From Chromobacterium subtsugae (GTDB lineage: Bacteria > Pseudomonadota > Gammaproteobacteria > Burkholderiales > Chromobacteriaceae), in contig NZ_JYKA01000008.1 in NCBI RefSeq assembly GCF_001676875.1, forward strand, positions 62,001 through 126,000: a DNA stretch of 64,000 nucleotides, given 5' to 3'. The first letter of the stretch is position 1, and every line of letters begins with the position of its first letter. Made by a program: the position numbers and the translations under genes. Below, piece after piece: positions 9,490-19,603 of this stretch. Under the pieces are notes generated by a model. It was given only the letters and a program-made list of their open reading frames with translations, was not told where the DNA came from and made no database searches.

Positions 9490-10377
9490 TTATCGGTACG
9501 CCGCGCCGCGCGGGTCGAACCAAAGCTGGGAATCCTTGAGAACCTTGCGCGGCGTCAGCGTATCGTCGGATGGGATTTCTATGATGCCGCGGTGCGCCAG
9601 GTCCGCTTGGCGTATCGCCTGGCCGTTATAGCGCCAGAAGATTTCGTCGAAGCTGCCATCGCGCATCATCAGGCGCAAGCCCTGTTCCAGCCGCTGCGCC
9701 AACGCGGCGTTGTCCTTGGCTACGTAGAAATAGTAGGGGTTGGCGTAATGCAGCGCTAAATGCGCTTCCACCGCCAAAGACGGCGTCTGGTCGCGATGCG
9801 CTGCGTATTCTGCATACACTTCGTTGATGCCGCGAGGAAATAGATCGATCCGACGAGCTTCTATCATGCCGAACAGCTGTGGATATTCGTTGGTGATCAC
9901 ATGGAATCCGGCCCCTCGCAGAATATCGACATCCGCCCAGCCGCGCCCCTGGCCAAGGCTGAACTTTTTCAGATCGGCGAGCGAGGCTGTCCGGTTGAAC
10001 TCGTCTTGACGGTCTCGTCGAATCAGCGCGATGCGGTAGCCCAGCAGGCCTTTGCGTAGCGGAATGTATACCGGCAAAGTCTTTTGCTGCAGTTCGCGGC
10101 TGATTGAGCCCCACATCAGCGTGAGGCCCTGGCCTTGTGTCAGCGACAGCAATTGGCGGTTCTTGTTCATCGGCTCGAGCGATGGCCTGGCGAGCGCCGG
10201 ACCATAGCGCTTATCCGTATGGGCCAGCGCGCCGTTCAACAATTCCAGAATGTCGGCATGTCTGACATCGCGTGGCGATTCCGGCGCCGGATAGACGATC
10301 TCGGTTTCCGCCATGGCCCGCAGTCCGCAGCAGGCTTGCAGAATGAGGGCGAGGAGGCGGCAGGTTTTTGCGTTCAT
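9490..10377 (-). CDS. Periplasmic solute-binding-like protein
   Basis: The 295-residue protein begins with a signal peptide (MNAKTCRLLALILQACCGLRAMA) and continues as a type II periplasmic-binding fold similar to family 3 amino-acid binding proteins: IRRDRQDEFNRTASLADLKKFSLGQG, VYAEYAAHRD and MMRDGSFDEIFWRYNG. No permease or ATPase is adjacent, so it may be a stand-alone sensor or an orphan binding protein. I chose ATG at 10377 (minus strand) rather than the GTG at 10425 because it exposes the signal peptide. Confidence 0.8.
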   Translation of the reverse strand: MNAKTCRLLALILQACCGLRAMAETEIVYPAPESPRDVRHADILELLNGALAHTDKRYGPALARPSLEPMNKNRQLLSLTQGQGLTLMWGSISRELQQKTLPVYIPLRKGLLGYRIALIRRDRQDEFNRTASLADLKKFSLGQGRGWADVDILRGAGFHVITNEYPQLFGMIEARRIDLFPRGINEVYAEYAAHRDQTPSLAVEAHLALHYANPYYFYVAKDNAALAQRLEQGLRLMMRDGSFDEIFWRYNGQAIRQADLAHRGIIEIPSDDTLTPRKVLKDSQLWFDPRGAAYR

Positions 10378-10430
10378 GAACAAAGAATAGGACAGCGGAT
10401 GGAAGAGAAAATAGGGGCAGGCCACGGTTA

Positions 10431-10453
10431 AAAGAAAACCGCGGCCTGTTTTC
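10431..10453 (-). terminator. Possible weak terminator after the secreted MBL hydrolase
   Basis: Read on the minus strand, GAAAAC (10453-10448) pairs with GTTTTC (10439-10434) over an 8-base loop and is followed by TTT. The stem is only 6 bp, so this is tentative. Confidence 0.3.
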
Positions 10454-10504
10454 TATTTGCCCCTTCTTTCCCTTCCCGGTTTGCCGGGGCGCGGCATCGT
10501 GGGC

Positions 10505-11503
10505 TCAGTTTCCCATGTCCTCGCTGTAATTGGCCGGAATCCAGGCGTAGGCCTTGGCGTCGCGGCGGACATGGCCGATGCCGGGGAAGGAGATGTGCGC
10601 GGCGGCTACCCAATAGCCATGGGCCGCGGCGTCGGCAAAGGCATGGCGCCGCAGTTTGACCGCGCCGGAGGAGTCGACATCGAAGTCTATATTCACCTGC
10701 GGCTGAGAGAACTGCACCACTTGGGCATGCACGGTATCGCCCCAGAACTGCATGCGCTGGCCCTGGCTCTGCGCCTCATAGAAGGTGTGCCCCGGCGTGT
10801 GCCCAGGCGCGGCGATGGCGCGTATGCCGGGGAACAGCTCGGCGCCGGCGGCGAAAGCCTTCACGCGATGGGCGGCGAGATAGGGCGCCAGCGAAGCCTG
10901 GGCCTGGGCGAAACCTTTGCTTTGATCGAAGCCGGATGGCTGCGCCGGCGCCACCTTGGCGCGGTTGGCCGGGTTCAGCCAGAAGTCTTCCTCCTTTTGA
11001 TTCAGATAGACGTCGGCGTTCGGGAAGACTGCCTTGCCGGCCACGGTGAGGCCGCCGGAGTGGTCCAGGTGCACATGGGTGAGCAGCACGGCGTCGATGT
11101 CTTCCAGCCGGTAACCGGCGGCGCGGATATTGGCGGGCAGCTTGCCGGCGCTGGGGCCGAACAGGTCGCCGGCGCCGCTGTCCACCAGCAGCAGCTTGGA
11201 GCCCGTGTTGATCAGGAAGGCGTTGATCGAGGTTTCCGCATGGCCCGGCGTCTGGAAGCCGTTTTCCAACTGCTGCCGGATCTGCTCCGGGGACTCGCCA
11301 TGCAACAGCTTGTCCAGCGGCACTTTGACGGTGCCGTCGGACAGCGCGGTGATTTCGAACCGGCCTAGCATCATCCGGTAATAGCCCGGCGCCTGGGCAT
11401 GGATTTGCGGCGCGGCGGCCAGGCTGGAGGTTGCGGAGAGCAGGGTTGCCGCGCTGATGGCGACGGCGGCGGCGATGGCTTTCAATTGGCGGAGCTGAGG
11501 CAT
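10505..11503 (-). CDS. Exported metallo-beta-lactamase-fold hydrolase
   Basis: The 332-residue protein has a clear signal peptide (about residues 1-30, ending SSLAAA), then an MBL domain with metal motif LTHVHLDHSGG at about residue 140 and APGHTPGHT at about 230. It resembles lactonase-like and other periplasmic MBL hydrolases whose substrates are mostly unknown. It diverges from a LysR gene at 11598, which is its likely regulator. Confidence 0.85.
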   Translation of the reverse strand: MPQLRQLKAIAAAVAISAATLLSATSSLAAAPQIHAQAPGYYRMMLGRFEITALSDGTVKVPLDKLLHGESPEQIRQQLENGFQTPGHAETSINAFLINTGSKLLLVDSGAGDLFGPSAGKLPANIRAAGYRLEDIDAVLLTHVHLDHSGGLTVAGKAVFPNADVYLNQKEEDFWLNPANRAKVAPAQPSGFDQSKGFAQAQASLAPYLAAHRVKAFAAGAELFPGIRAIAAPGHTPGHTFYEAQSQGQRMQFWGDTVHAQVVQFSQPQVNIDFDVDSSGAVKLRRHAFADAAAHGYWVAAAHISFPGIGHVRRDAKAYAWIPANYSEDMGN

Positions 11504-11597
11504 GTTGGTTCCTTATCAGGCGGTAGCGCAAGCGGTTTGCTCGCGTGGCCTGATCATGTTCCAATACGCAGTCATATCATTCAAATCGATTGAAAAG

Positions 11598-12527
11598 ATG
11601 ATGACTATCAGCGAAAGAGATTTTCGCGCGGTTGATCTCAACCTGCTGGTGACTTTCCTGGTGTTGATGCGCGAACGCAGCGTATCGCGCGCGGCCGAGC
11701 GGTTGTTCATCGGCCAGCCTGCGGTGAGCGGCGCGCTGGCGCGGCTGCGCAGCCTGTTCGACGACGAGCTGCTGGTGCGCGGCGCCGGCGGCATGGAGCC
11801 GACTGCGCGCGCCTTGCGGCTGGAGGCCGAGCTGTTGCCGGCATTGCAGGATGTGCAGGCGGCCTTGTTTCATTCCGAGCGTTTCGATCCGGCCGGCGCC
11901 GAACGAGCTTTCACGCTGGCGATGCCGGACTGGGTGGAGGTTTGGCTGATGCCGCGGGTTTTCGCCGAACTGCGCCGCCAGGCGCCGCGCGTCCGCGTCG
12001 CCGTCAAGGCCACCGACCCCTTCCAGGGCGCGGCCATGCTGGAGAGGCATGAAATGGAGCTGGGCGTGGCGACGCTGCCGGACAAGCCGGCTTGGCTGCG
12101 CAGCGTTCCGCTGGCCAGGATGGGGTTCAGCTGCGTTCATCACGGAAAGCGGCTGCCGCTGGCCGGCCCGCTCACCCTGCGGGATTATGTGGCCCATCCC
12201 CATGTGCTGGTCACTTATCGCGGCGCGTTCCGCAGCGGCATAGACCAATTGCTGGAAGCGCGCGGCCTGCGGCGGCAGGTGCAATACACCACCCAGCAGT
12301 TCAGCACCCTGCCCAGCCTGCTGCGCGAAGTGGCGGCGCTGTCCAGCGTGCCGGCGGCGCTAGCCGATCATTGGGCGTATTGCCAGGATCTGCATGCGCA
12401 TCCCTTGCCGCTGCCGTCGCCGGAAATCGAGTTGTCGATGTTCTGGCATGCGGCCAAGGACAAGGACCCAGCATTGGAATGGCTGCGCGGCGTGGTGGCG
12501 GAGGCGGCGCGGACGCCGCTGGTTTGA
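11598..12527 (+). CDS. LysR-family transcriptional regulator (NodD/PnbR-like group)
   Basis: The 309-residue protein has the LysR DNA-binding domain at residues 8-70 (FRAVDLNLLVTFLVLMRERSVSRAAERLFIGQPAVSGALARLR), with the DLNLL start typical of the NodD-like subgroup, and a full effector domain. Two consecutive ATGs (11598, 11601) follow a GAAAAG; either could be used. An upstream extension in the same frame lacks family similarity. It is divergent from the exported hydrolase and probably controls it. Confidence 0.86.
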   Translation: MMTISERDFRAVDLNLLVTFLVLMRERSVSRAAERLFIGQPAVSGALARLRSLFDDELLVRGAGGMEPTARALRLEAELLPALQDVQAALFHSERFDPAGAERAFTLAMPDWVEVWLMPRVFAELRRQAPRVRVAVKATDPFQGAAMLERHEMELGVATLPDKPAWLRSVPLARMGFSCVHHGKRLPLAGPLTLRDYVAHPHVLVTYRGAFRSGIDQLLEARGLRRQVQYTTQQFSTLPSLLREVAALSSVPAALADHWAYCQDLHAHPLPLPSPEIELSMFWHAAKDKDPALEWLRGVVAEAARTPLV

Positions 12528-12560
12528 CGGGGGCGGAGTTCTGGCGCGCCGAGGTCTGGC

Positions 12561-12839
12561 TCAGGGTTCCATGGCGCGCCACAGCTTGGTCTGGCACTGC
12601 GCGCATTGGTAGATGCGGCGGTATTCCACCGGCCGCAATAGTCCGACGGAGAGAATGTCGCTGCCGCCGCAAACGTGGCAATGCGGGACGCCATGGCTAT
12701 GGCTGGCTGGATGGTCTTGCCGGTATTTCTCCAGCGTGGGGAATCGCAGCCAGTACTTCTGCGCGGCCGGCTGGTAGGCCAGAAAATAGAATGACGCGGC
12801 GCCGATCGGCAAAACCGCGATGACCATCCAGGCGTTCAT
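12561..12839 (-). CDS. Small membrane-anchored zinc-ribbon protein, hypothetical
   Basis: The 92-residue protein has one N-terminal membrane helix (WMVIAVLPIGAASFYFLAY, residues 4-22) and a cytoplasmic or periplasmic tail with two Cys pairs, CHVC at about residue 54 and CAQC at about 79, spaced like a rubredoxin-type zinc ribbon. No family is recognised. It is a single gene between the LysR gene and nrdJ. Confidence 0.65.
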   Translation of the reverse strand: MNAWMVIAVLPIGAASFYFLAYQPAAQKYWLRFPTLEKYRQDHPASHSHGVPHCHVCGGSDILSVGLLRPVEYRRIYQCAQCQTKLWRAMEP

Positions 12840-13143
12840 TTTTTCTCCGGTGTGGTTTTGCGTGTTGCGGACATTCTTCCACCGAAAGCGAGAGGCCGTC
12901 TAATAAAACCATGTTTATTTTAAAAGCCGGGCGGTTGGATTACGTCAAATCAGGTTTTAAGTAAAAACGAGGCCATTTCGCCATTAAGCGGCCAACACGC
13001 TAGCGGATGGCGCGTTGGCGCTGGTTGGCAGAGGGCGATGTGGATCAAGTGCCGCGGAGCACGGAATCCATTGGAGCGGCCCCGCGTGGATGGGATGGCC
13101 GGGATCGTGGCGGGGGCCGTGGTTGTTTTCCCGCGCGGCGACG
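12840..13143. other. Intergenic region between the zinc-ribbon gene and the nrdJ terminator
   Basis: No gene is supported here. The left part is AT-rich and holds the likely promoter of the small zinc-ribbon gene, with an inverted repeat AATAAA-N6-TTTATT at 12902-12919. The right part is GC-rich and featureless until the terminator hairpin at 13149. Confidence 0.5.
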
Positions 13144-13173
13144 AAAAAGCCCCGCGGCTTGAGGCCGCGGGGC
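13144..13173 (-). terminator. Intrinsic terminator of nrdJ
   Basis: GCCCCGCGGC (13149-13158) pairs perfectly with GCCGCGGGGC (13164-13173); on the minus strand the stem is followed by TTTTT (complement of 13144-13148). It ends the nrdJ transcript 33 bases after the stop codon. Confidence 0.9.
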
Positions 13174-13205
13174 GGAGGAAAAAACTGCGCAGCATCGCGC
13201 TTGAC

Positions 13206-16061
13206 TCAGCCGCATGCCCCCACATGGCCGCAGGCGGTGCAGAACTCGCAGCCGTCTTTTTTTATCAGCGCGTGGTTGCCGCATTCCGGGCAGGCCTTGC
13301 CGGCCAGCGGCTTGAGCTGGGCCGGCGCTTCTAGCGCGAACAGGTCGCTCTGCTCCGGCGCCATCACGCCCATTTCCTCCAGCGGCACGCCTTCCTCGGT
13401 CAGCACGCCCAGCATCGCGTAGCGGTGGATGATCAGCCGCGCCAGATACGCGACGGTGGATGGCCAGCTTTGCGATTTTTCCAGTCCGGGAATGCGGGCG
13501 AAGAAGTCGCCCTGCGGCTCGGCGTAGTTGAGCAGCTTGCGCAGCTTCAGGCCTATCCAGGCCGGGTCTATCACCCGCATGTCGAGGGAGAGCATCTTGC
13601 ACAGGCCGTCCAGTTCGCGCGGGTAGGCGCCGGCCAGCCATACCGAGTACGGCCGGCGCTTGCCGTTGGGCAGGATCAGCTCTTTGATGAACAGCACGAA
13701 GTCATCGCCGGTTTGCGGATTCACCACGTCCACCGACCAGCTCATGGTGCCGTCGCTGCCGGATTTCGGCTCCTTGCGGGCGAACAGCGCGTCCATCACC
13801 GGCGTGGCTTCGCCGGCGTCCAGCCGCAGCGCGCCCAGTTGCTCGACGCGGTGGCGCACCACCTGGCCCAGCGCGGCGGCGGCCGAGGTGGCGTGGATGG
13901 CCTTGTCGCCCAGCGTGAACTGGTAGCGCTTGTCGCCGTTGGTTCGCGACAGCGCGTCCAGCTTGGCGGCCAGCCAGGCGCGGTCGCGGCAGCGCATGTC
14001 CATCGACAGCGTTTTGGCGATGGCGGACAGGCCGCGCTGCACTTCGGTGGCGTTGACCCAGCATTCAAACGGCTGGACGCGGCCGTTTTCCATGTGGCCG
14101 ACCACCACGGCGAAATCGCCGGCGTCGCCTTCCACCATGAAGGTCCACGACGGGTTGCCTTCCTTCAGTTTGGGGCGGTTCGGCCATTTCAAGCTGGATA
14201 GCGCCGGGGTGGGCGCGGTGTTGAGCACTACGCGGCGGTCCGGGTCGTTGGCGGCGCCGGACAGGTCTTCCGGCGCGGCGGCGGCGGCTTGCGCCGGCTC
14301 CAGCGACAACACCGAACCCAGCACATTGTTGGGGCGGTAGGTGGTGATGCCTTTCAGCCCGTTGCGCCAGGCTTCCAGGTACAGGCTTTCGAAGTCGGCG
14401 AACGGGTAGTCGGCCGGCACGTTGACGGTCTTGGAGATGGCGGTGTCGACGAAGGGCGCGACGGCGGCCACCATCCGCATGTGGTCCAGCGCGCTCATTT
14501 CCAGCGCGGAGACGAAGTAGTCGGGCAGGCGCGCGGTGTCGCCGCCCTGCATCCGCCACACGCGGTAGGCGTGGTCTTCCACCAGGTATTCCTGCTGCGT
14601 GTCGTCGGCCATCCGCTTTTTGCGGGTGTAGAACCAGGAGAACGGCGGCTCGATGCCGTTGGAGGCGTTGTCGGCGAAGGCCAGCGAGATGGTGCCGGTG
14701 GGGGCGATCGACAGCAGGTGCGAATTGCGGATGCCGTGCTTGCGGATGCGCGCCTGGATCTTGTCCGGCAGCCGGCTGGCGCAGTGCGGCGCGGCCAGGT
14801 AGGCGTCGGCGTCGAACAGCGGGAAGGCGCCTTTTTCGATGGCGAGATCCACCGAGGCGTCGTAGGCGGCGTCGCGCATGCTCTGGGCGATGCGGGCGGC
14901 GAAGCGGCGGCCTTCCTCGCTGTCGTAGCGTATCTTCAGCATGATCAGCGCGTCGCCCAGGCCGGTGAATCCCAGGCCGACGCGGCGCTTGTTCTGCGCC
15001 TCGCGCTCCTGTTCCGGCAGCGGCCACACGGTCAGGTCCAGCACATTGTCCAGCATGCGGATGGACATCCGCACCACCTTCTCGAACGACTTGAAGTCGA
15101 AGTGGGCCTTGTCGCCGAACGGCGCGCGCACGTGGCGGGTCAGGTTGACCGATCCGAGGTCGCAGCAGCCGTAGTCGGGCAACGGCTGCTCGCCGCAGGG
15201 ATTGGTGGATTCGATCACCTCGCAGTAGGACAGGTTGTTGTCCTGGTTGATGCGGGTCATGAACAGCACGCCGGGCTCGGCGTGGTCGTAGGTGGATTCC
15301 ATGATCTGCCGCCACAGCGCGCGGGCGCGCACGGTGCGGTACACCCACAGGCCGTCTTCGCGGCGGAAGCTGTCGGGGAAGGCGTCGGACGCCGGCTCCA
15401 CCGCGTGGGTCAGCTGCCAGTCGGCGTCGGCTTCCACCGCCTGCATGAAGGCGTCGGAGACGCCGACCGAGATATTGAAGTTGCGCAGATCGCCCTGATC
15501 CTTGGCGTGGATGAAGGCTTCCACGTCCGGATGGCTGACGTCCAGCACGCCCATTTGCGCGCCGCGCCGCGCGCCGGCCGATTCCACCGTCTCGCAGCTG
15601 CGGTCGAACACGCGCATATAGGACACCGGGCCGGAAGCGCGGCTGTTGGTGCCTTTCACATGCGCGCCCCTGGGGCGGATGCGGCTGAAGTTGTAGCCGA
15701 CGCCGCCGCCGCGGCGCATGGTTTCCGCCGCCTGCAGCAGCGCCTGGTAGATGCCGGCCTTGCCGTGTTCGGTTTCTGACACCGAATCGCCGACCGGCTG
15801 CACGAAGCAGTTGATCAGCGTGGCGGACAGCTCGGTGCCGGCGGCGGAATTGATGCGGCCGCCGGGGATGAAGCCGTGGTCCAGCGCCTCGAAAAACAGC
15901 GGCTCGAAACGGGCCGGGTCATGTTCCAGTCCGGCCAGCGCGCGCGCGACGCGGCGGCGCACTTCGCTGACGCTTTGTTCGCCATTCTTGGCGTACTTTT
16001 CCAGCAACACCTCGCGCGAGATGTCCTGTTCCGCCATGGCGGCGATGTTTTCCTGCTGCAT
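13206..16061 (-). CDS. nrdJ: Class II (adenosylcobalamin-dependent) ribonucleoside-diphosphate reductase
   Basis: The 951-residue enzyme reduces ribonucleotides to deoxyribonucleotides using B12 rather than a diiron or glycyl radical. Diagnostic segments are [14 protein letters not shown] (redox Cys, about residue 86), [36 protein letters not shown] (active-site Cys/Glu, about residue 290) and APTGTISL. The last 40 residues hold CPECG and CTACG pairs, a zinc-ribbon/redox tail common in NrdJ. Its length fits single-chain proteobacterial NrdJ. A pair of NrdR-type boxes lies just upstream. I saw no cobalamin riboswitch. It lets DNA synthesis proceed with or without oxygen. Confidence 0.95.
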   Translation of the reverse strand: MQQENIAAMAEQDISREVLLEKYAKNGEQSVSEVRRRVARALAGLEHDPARFEPLFFEALDHGFIPGGRINSAAGTELSATLINCFVQPVGDSVSETEHGKAGIYQALLQAAETMRRGGGVGYNFSRIRPRGAHVKGTNSRASGPVSYMRVFDRSCETVESAGARRGAQMGVLDVSHPDVEAFIHAKDQGDLRNFNISVGVSDAFMQAVEADADWQLTHAVEPASDAFPDSFRREDGLWVYRTVRARALWRQIMESTYDHAEPGVLFMTRINQDNNLSYCEVIESTNPCGEQPLPDYGCCDLGSVNLTRHVRAPFGDKAHFDFKSFEKVVRMSIRMLDNVLDLTVWPLPEQEREAQNKRRVGLGFTGLGDALIMLKIRYDSEEGRRFAARIAQSMRDAAYDASVDLAIEKGAFPLFDADAYLAAPHCASRLPDKIQARIRKHGIRNSHLLSIAPTGTISLAFADNASNGIEPPFSWFYTRKKRMADDTQQEYLVEDHAYRVWRMQGGDTARLPDYFVSALEMSALDHMRMVAAVAPFVDTAISKTVNVPADYPFADFESLYLEAWRNGLKGITTYRPNNVLGSVLSLEPAQAAAAAPEDLSGAANDPDRRVVLNTAPTPALSSLKWPNRPKLKEGNPSWTFMVEGDAGDFAVVVGHMENGRVQPFECWVNATEVQRGLSAIAKTLSMDMRCRDRAWLAAKLDALSRTNGDKRYQFTLGDKAIHATSAAAALGQVVRHRVEQLGALRLDAGEATPVMDALFARKEPKSGSDGTMSWSVDVVNPQTGDDFVLFIKELILPNGKRRPYSVWLAGAYPRELDGLCKMLSLDMRVIDPAWIGLKLRKLLNYAEPQGDFFARIPGLEKSQSWPSTVAYLARLIIHRYAMLGVLTEEGVPLEEMGVMAPEQSDLFALEAPAQLKPLAGKACPECGNHALIKKDGCEFCTACGHVGACG

Positions 16062-16133
16062 GGAGCGCTCATCCTTCTGAAACGGTGTTCAACGACGATG
16101 GCATGGCCGGCTGCGCATGAAAAACGGCGTAGC

Positions 16134-16182
16134 ACACTATATGTTGTTACGCCGTGATGGGGTGAAACGCAAGTTGTTGTGT
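16134..16182 (-). promoter_or_regulatory. Tandem NrdR boxes upstream of nrdJ
   Basis: ACACTATATGTTGTTA (16134-16149) and ACGCAAGTTGTTGTGT (16167-16182) match the NrdR consensus ACACWATATNTWGTGT at 14 and 13 of 16 positions. They start 33 bp apart, about three helical turns, the paired layout expected for this repressor. They lie 73-121 bases ahead of the nrdJ start. Confidence 0.75.
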
Positions 16183-16225
16183 TCCGGCGCCGTTTGGGAT
16201 TGTACTCCGGATGCGGCGCCGGGGG

Positions 16226-19200
16226 CTATTTCGCGGTGATTTTCACCGCCAGCTCCACGCCGTCGCGGTTGGCCGAGGTTTTTTGCGGCGCGTCCAGCGT
16301 CACGCGTTCGGCGAGGTCGGGCGCATGGCGCAGCATCACCTTGCGGGCGTTGGCGCCACGCAGTTCCGCCAGCTTGACGAGATCGGCCTGGCTGACTTTT
16401 TCCGCCGCCAGCATCTCGTCGCGCAGCAGTTTGGCCAGTTCGGCGCCGGACGGGCCGCCGGGCTTCAGCGTGTGGCCCAGCAGCTTCAGCCGGCCGATGC
16501 GCTGGCCGTAGACGGTTTTGATCGCCGACTGGATCTGCGCGTCTTTCAGGTCCAGCGAAGCCAGCGGCTCGTCATCCATCGGCGCGTGGCCGGCGGCGGC
16601 CAGCACCGCGGCGTCGACGCGCGCGCGCGCCAGCTGCTTGCTGTCCTCGTCCGGCGCGTAGCCGCCGGAAATGGCCAGCTGCATCTTCGGCCGCTTGGCC
16701 ATCAGCGCCGCCACCTTGTCCAGCTTTTCGCGCTCCGGCGGGCTGACGTGGGCTTCGCCGGCGACGAAGCGGATGTCGTCGAAGCCATCGCCGCCCAGCA
16801 GCGCCCCCAACGCGCGGAACGGCGCGGTGACCACCTTGGTGACGATGTTGACGAGCGCCTTCCACACCACTTGTCCGTAGCTGAACTGCGGGTCGTCCAG
16901 GCTGCCGGCCACCGGCAGATCGAGGTCGATGCGGCCGTTGCTGTCTTCCAGCAGCGCCACGGCGAGGCGCAGCGGCAGGTGCGGCGACTTGTCGCCCTGC
17001 AGTTCCTCGCCCAGCTGGATGGAATCGATCACGATGCGGTTCTCGCCCTTCAGCTGGCGGTGCTCTAGCAGATAGCGCAGCTCCAGCGACAGGCGGCCGT
17101 CCTTCACCTGCCAGCCGGCGAAGTTCATCGAATACGGATTCAGGTTGTTCAGCGCCAGGTTGTGGAAGTCGAGATGGATGTCGGTGCTGTCGGTCGGCGA
17201 CGTCGGCGACAGCGCGCCGCGCACCTTCACCTCGCCGTACTGGTCCACCGCGCCGTCCAGCGTGATGCGGCCGCGGCCGCCGGCGCGGGTCGACAGGTTC
17301 TGGATGCTGCCGCGCAGATGGTGCATGCGGGTGGCGAAGTCTGGAGTCATGCCGTGGTCGGCGAACTCCACCGCGCCGTTCTGCACGTGGATGCTGTGCA
17401 CGTCCACCTGCGGCAGCGGCGCGCTCTTGCCGGCAGGCTGCGCGGGTTTGGCCGCCGGCGCGCCGGCGAAGATCTTCTGCCAGTTGAGCCGGCGCTGCGG
17501 ATCCAGGATCAGCCGCGCGCGCGGCTGGTCCAGCCGCACGTCGTTGATGCTGGCCTTCAGCGGCATGCCCTGCACTTGCAGCCTGCTGAGGCTGAGGCTG
17601 TTCCAGCCCAGCAGCGGCAGCGCTTCGCCCGGCTCCTGCAGCGCCATTTTCGCCAGTTTCAACTGGCCGGCCAGCTTCCACTGGCTGGCGGAGGCGGCGT
17701 CCAGCTGCAGGTCGGCGGACAGTGCGCCGCCGGAGAGCTTGAGCGGGGTGCCGGCCAGCGCGTACGGCGCCAGCGGGGCGATGGGCAGCGCGTCAAGCTT
17801 GACGCTGCCGCGGGCGGCCAGCTTGTCCGGGTTCAGGTCCAGCTTGGCGGCCAGCTTGCCGCCGCCCATCCGGCCGGCGATGTCCAGCGCCAGCTGCTGG
17901 CCGTCGCGGGTGGCAAGCTGGCCGGACAGCTGGTCCATGCTCAGCGCCAGCGGCTTGGCCAGGGTCAGGTCGCGCCAGTTCATCCGGCTGTCTTCCAGCC
18001 GGATGGCCGGATAGCTGAATTTCCAGGCCGGCGTCTTGGCGTCGCCGTCGGCCTTTGCCTTGGCCGCTTTTGGCGGCCGCTGCGCCAACAGCTGCTGCAG
18101 TTGCAGCTGGCCGTTGCGCTCGCGCTGCAGCGCCACTTGCAGGCCGCGCAGGGTCAGGTCGCCGGGTTTCAGCTGCTGTTGCTTGAGGTCGATCTGCGAC
18201 GGCGCGAGCTCGGCGCCGTCCAGCGTCAGCCAGTCAGGCGCGCCAGCCGAGCCCAGCTTGACGCCGGCCAGGCTGAGGCCTAGATCGCCCAACTGCAGGC
18301 CGTGTTCCGGGCTGAGCGAAATCCTGGCTTGCATGCGCGGCATGTCGGCTTGCAGCGCCATCGGCTTGACGAAGACGTCATCGCGCCACTGCGCATGCCA
18401 TTGGTTCAGACGCAGGCTATCCACCTTGACCAGCCAGGGCGACGGTTTGGCGGCTTGGACCGGTTTGGCGGCGGCGGGCGCGGCGGGGAGCGCGCGCAGC
18501 CAGTCCACCATGCCGTCGGCGCCGCGGCCGGCGCTGACGCGGCCATGGTTCAACTCCACCTTGGCGATGGTCAGCAGCGAGCGCGACAGGTCCAGCGCGC
18601 CGCCTTCCACTGTCAATTCCGGCAGCGACAGCTCGCTGGCGCCGCCCGGCGCCGCCAGCTTCAGGTCTTTCAGGCTGGCGCGGATCGGCGACACGGTGAG
18701 GTCGGGCCGGCTGCCGTTCATTTCAAACTGGTAGCGGGCGTTGACCGACAGCGCGCCCTGCGGCTTGGCCGTCGCGAAATAGGGATGGACGTAGTCCCAG
18801 ACCGTCGCCAGCGGCAGGTCCTGCATGCTGGCCTCGCCGCTGGATTGCAGCGGCTGCAGCCGCATGCTGCCTTTCCAGTCGAAGCGGCCGCCGCCTTGCA
18901 GTTCGGCGTGCAGCGCGTAGCGGCCGTTTTCGGCCAGCGTGGACAGGTCGGCCAGGTTGAGGTTGATCGGCATCAGCCGGAAGCGCTCGTGCTGGCCGTC
19001 GTTATGGTCGCTCAGGCGGATCTGGCCGCTGCGCAGATTCAGCGCGGCGATCTTCAGCCGCGGCAACTTTTCCGGCGCGGTGCCGTCTTCCAGTTTGGGC
19101 GGGCCGGATAGGTCGGCCGCCAGCTTTTCCCAGTTCCACATGCCGTCGGCGCCGCGCTCCAGCCACAGCTGCGGGCTGTCCAGCGTGAATTCGCTGGCTT

Positions 19201-19537
19201 GCCAGCGCCCCAGCAGCAGCGCGTAGAGGTCGGCGTTCAGGTATAGGCGGCGGGCGAGGAACAGCGGGCGGCCGTCGCCTTCGCGCAGCGCCACGCCGTC
19301 GAGCGCCAGCTCCATGCTCCAGGGCGTGATGCGCACCTGCTGGATGCTGAGCTGGCGGCCATGCTTGCCGGCCCAGTCGGCGGCGGCCTTTTGCAGCAGG
19401 CGCGGCCCGGCCAGGCCGAGAAAGGCCCAAAACGCCAATAGCAGCGCGAGGGCGACAGCCAGCCAACGCAGCCAGCGGCGGGGTTTGCGGGGAGAGGGGG
19501 AAGGGGCGGCCGCGTCGGCCTGAACATGGGTATTCAT
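16226..19537 (-). CDS. Large AsmA-like / DUF748 protein
   Basis: The 1103-residue protein has one N-terminal membrane helix (WLRWLAVALALLLAFWAFLGLAG, about residues 22-44) and then a long periplasmic region built of repeated beta-rich DUF748/AsmA-like units (for example LRLNQWHAQWRD, LNLRSGQIRLSDH, VDVHSIHVQNGAVEFADHG). The C-terminal region (about 860-1100) contains RIDLDLPVAGSLDDPQFSYGQVVWKAL, a segment typical of DUF748 proteins. Relatives in the AsmA/YhdP group bridge the periplasm and move phospholipid to the outer membrane; that role is inferred here. I chose ATG at 19537 because it places the helix at the N-terminus; a GTG at 19603 is also in frame. It is a single-gene unit. Confidence 0.82.
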   Translation of the reverse strand: MNTHVQADAAAPSPSPRKPRRWLRWLAVALALLLAFWAFLGLAGPRLLQKAAADWAGKHGRQLSIQQVRITPWSMELALDGVALREGDGRPLFLARRLYLNADLYALLLGRWQASEFTLDSPQLWLERGADGMWNWEKLAADLSGPPKLEDGTAPEKLPRLKIAALNLRSGQIRLSDHNDGQHERFRLMPINLNLADLSTLAENGRYALHAELQGGGRFDWKGSMRLQPLQSSGEASMQDLPLATVWDYVHPYFATAKPQGALSVNARYQFEMNGSRPDLTVSPIRASLKDLKLAAPGGASELSLPELTVEGGALDLSRSLLTIAKVELNHGRVSAGRGADGMVDWLRALPAAPAAAKPVQAAKPSPWLVKVDSLRLNQWHAQWRDDVFVKPMALQADMPRMQARISLSPEHGLQLGDLGLSLAGVKLGSAGAPDWLTLDGAELAPSQIDLKQQQLKPGDLTLRGLQVALQRERNGQLQLQQLLAQRPPKAAKAKADGDAKTPAWKFSYPAIRLEDSRMNWRDLTLAKPLALSMDQLSGQLATRDGQQLALDIAGRMGGGKLAAKLDLNPDKLAARGSVKLDALPIAPLAPYALAGTPLKLSGGALSADLQLDAASASQWKLAGQLKLAKMALQEPGEALPLLGWNSLSLSRLQVQGMPLKASINDVRLDQPRARLILDPQRRLNWQKIFAGAPAAKPAQPAGKSAPLPQVDVHSIHVQNGAVEFADHGMTPDFATRMHHLRGSIQNLSTRAGGRGRITLDGAVDQYGEVKVRGALSPTSPTDSTDIHLDFHNLALNNLNPYSMNFAGWQVKDGRLSLELRYLLEHRQLKGENRIVIDSIQLGEELQGDKSPHLPLRLAVALLEDSNGRIDLDLPVAGSLDDPQFSYGQVVWKALVNIVTKVVTAPFRALGALLGGDGFDDIRFVAGEAHVSPPEREKLDKVAALMAKRPKMQLAISGGYAPDEDSKQLARARVDAAVLAAAGHAPMDDEPLASLDLKDAQIQSAIKTVYGQRIGRLKLLGHTLKPGGPSGAELAKLLRDEMLAAEKVSQADLVKLAELRGANARKVMLRHAPDLAERVTLDAPQKTSANRDGVELAVKITAK

Positions 19538-19603
19538 ATCGATTAATTCTAATACACTTTGGCCCTGCCGTCCTGTTGCGTTGTTTGTCCTATTGTTGAC
19601 CAA

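Noticed and set aside
16062-16225. Cobalamin riboswitch ahead of nrdJ
   Set aside because: I looked for the B12-box and the long folded leader; the leader is short and carries NrdR boxes instead.
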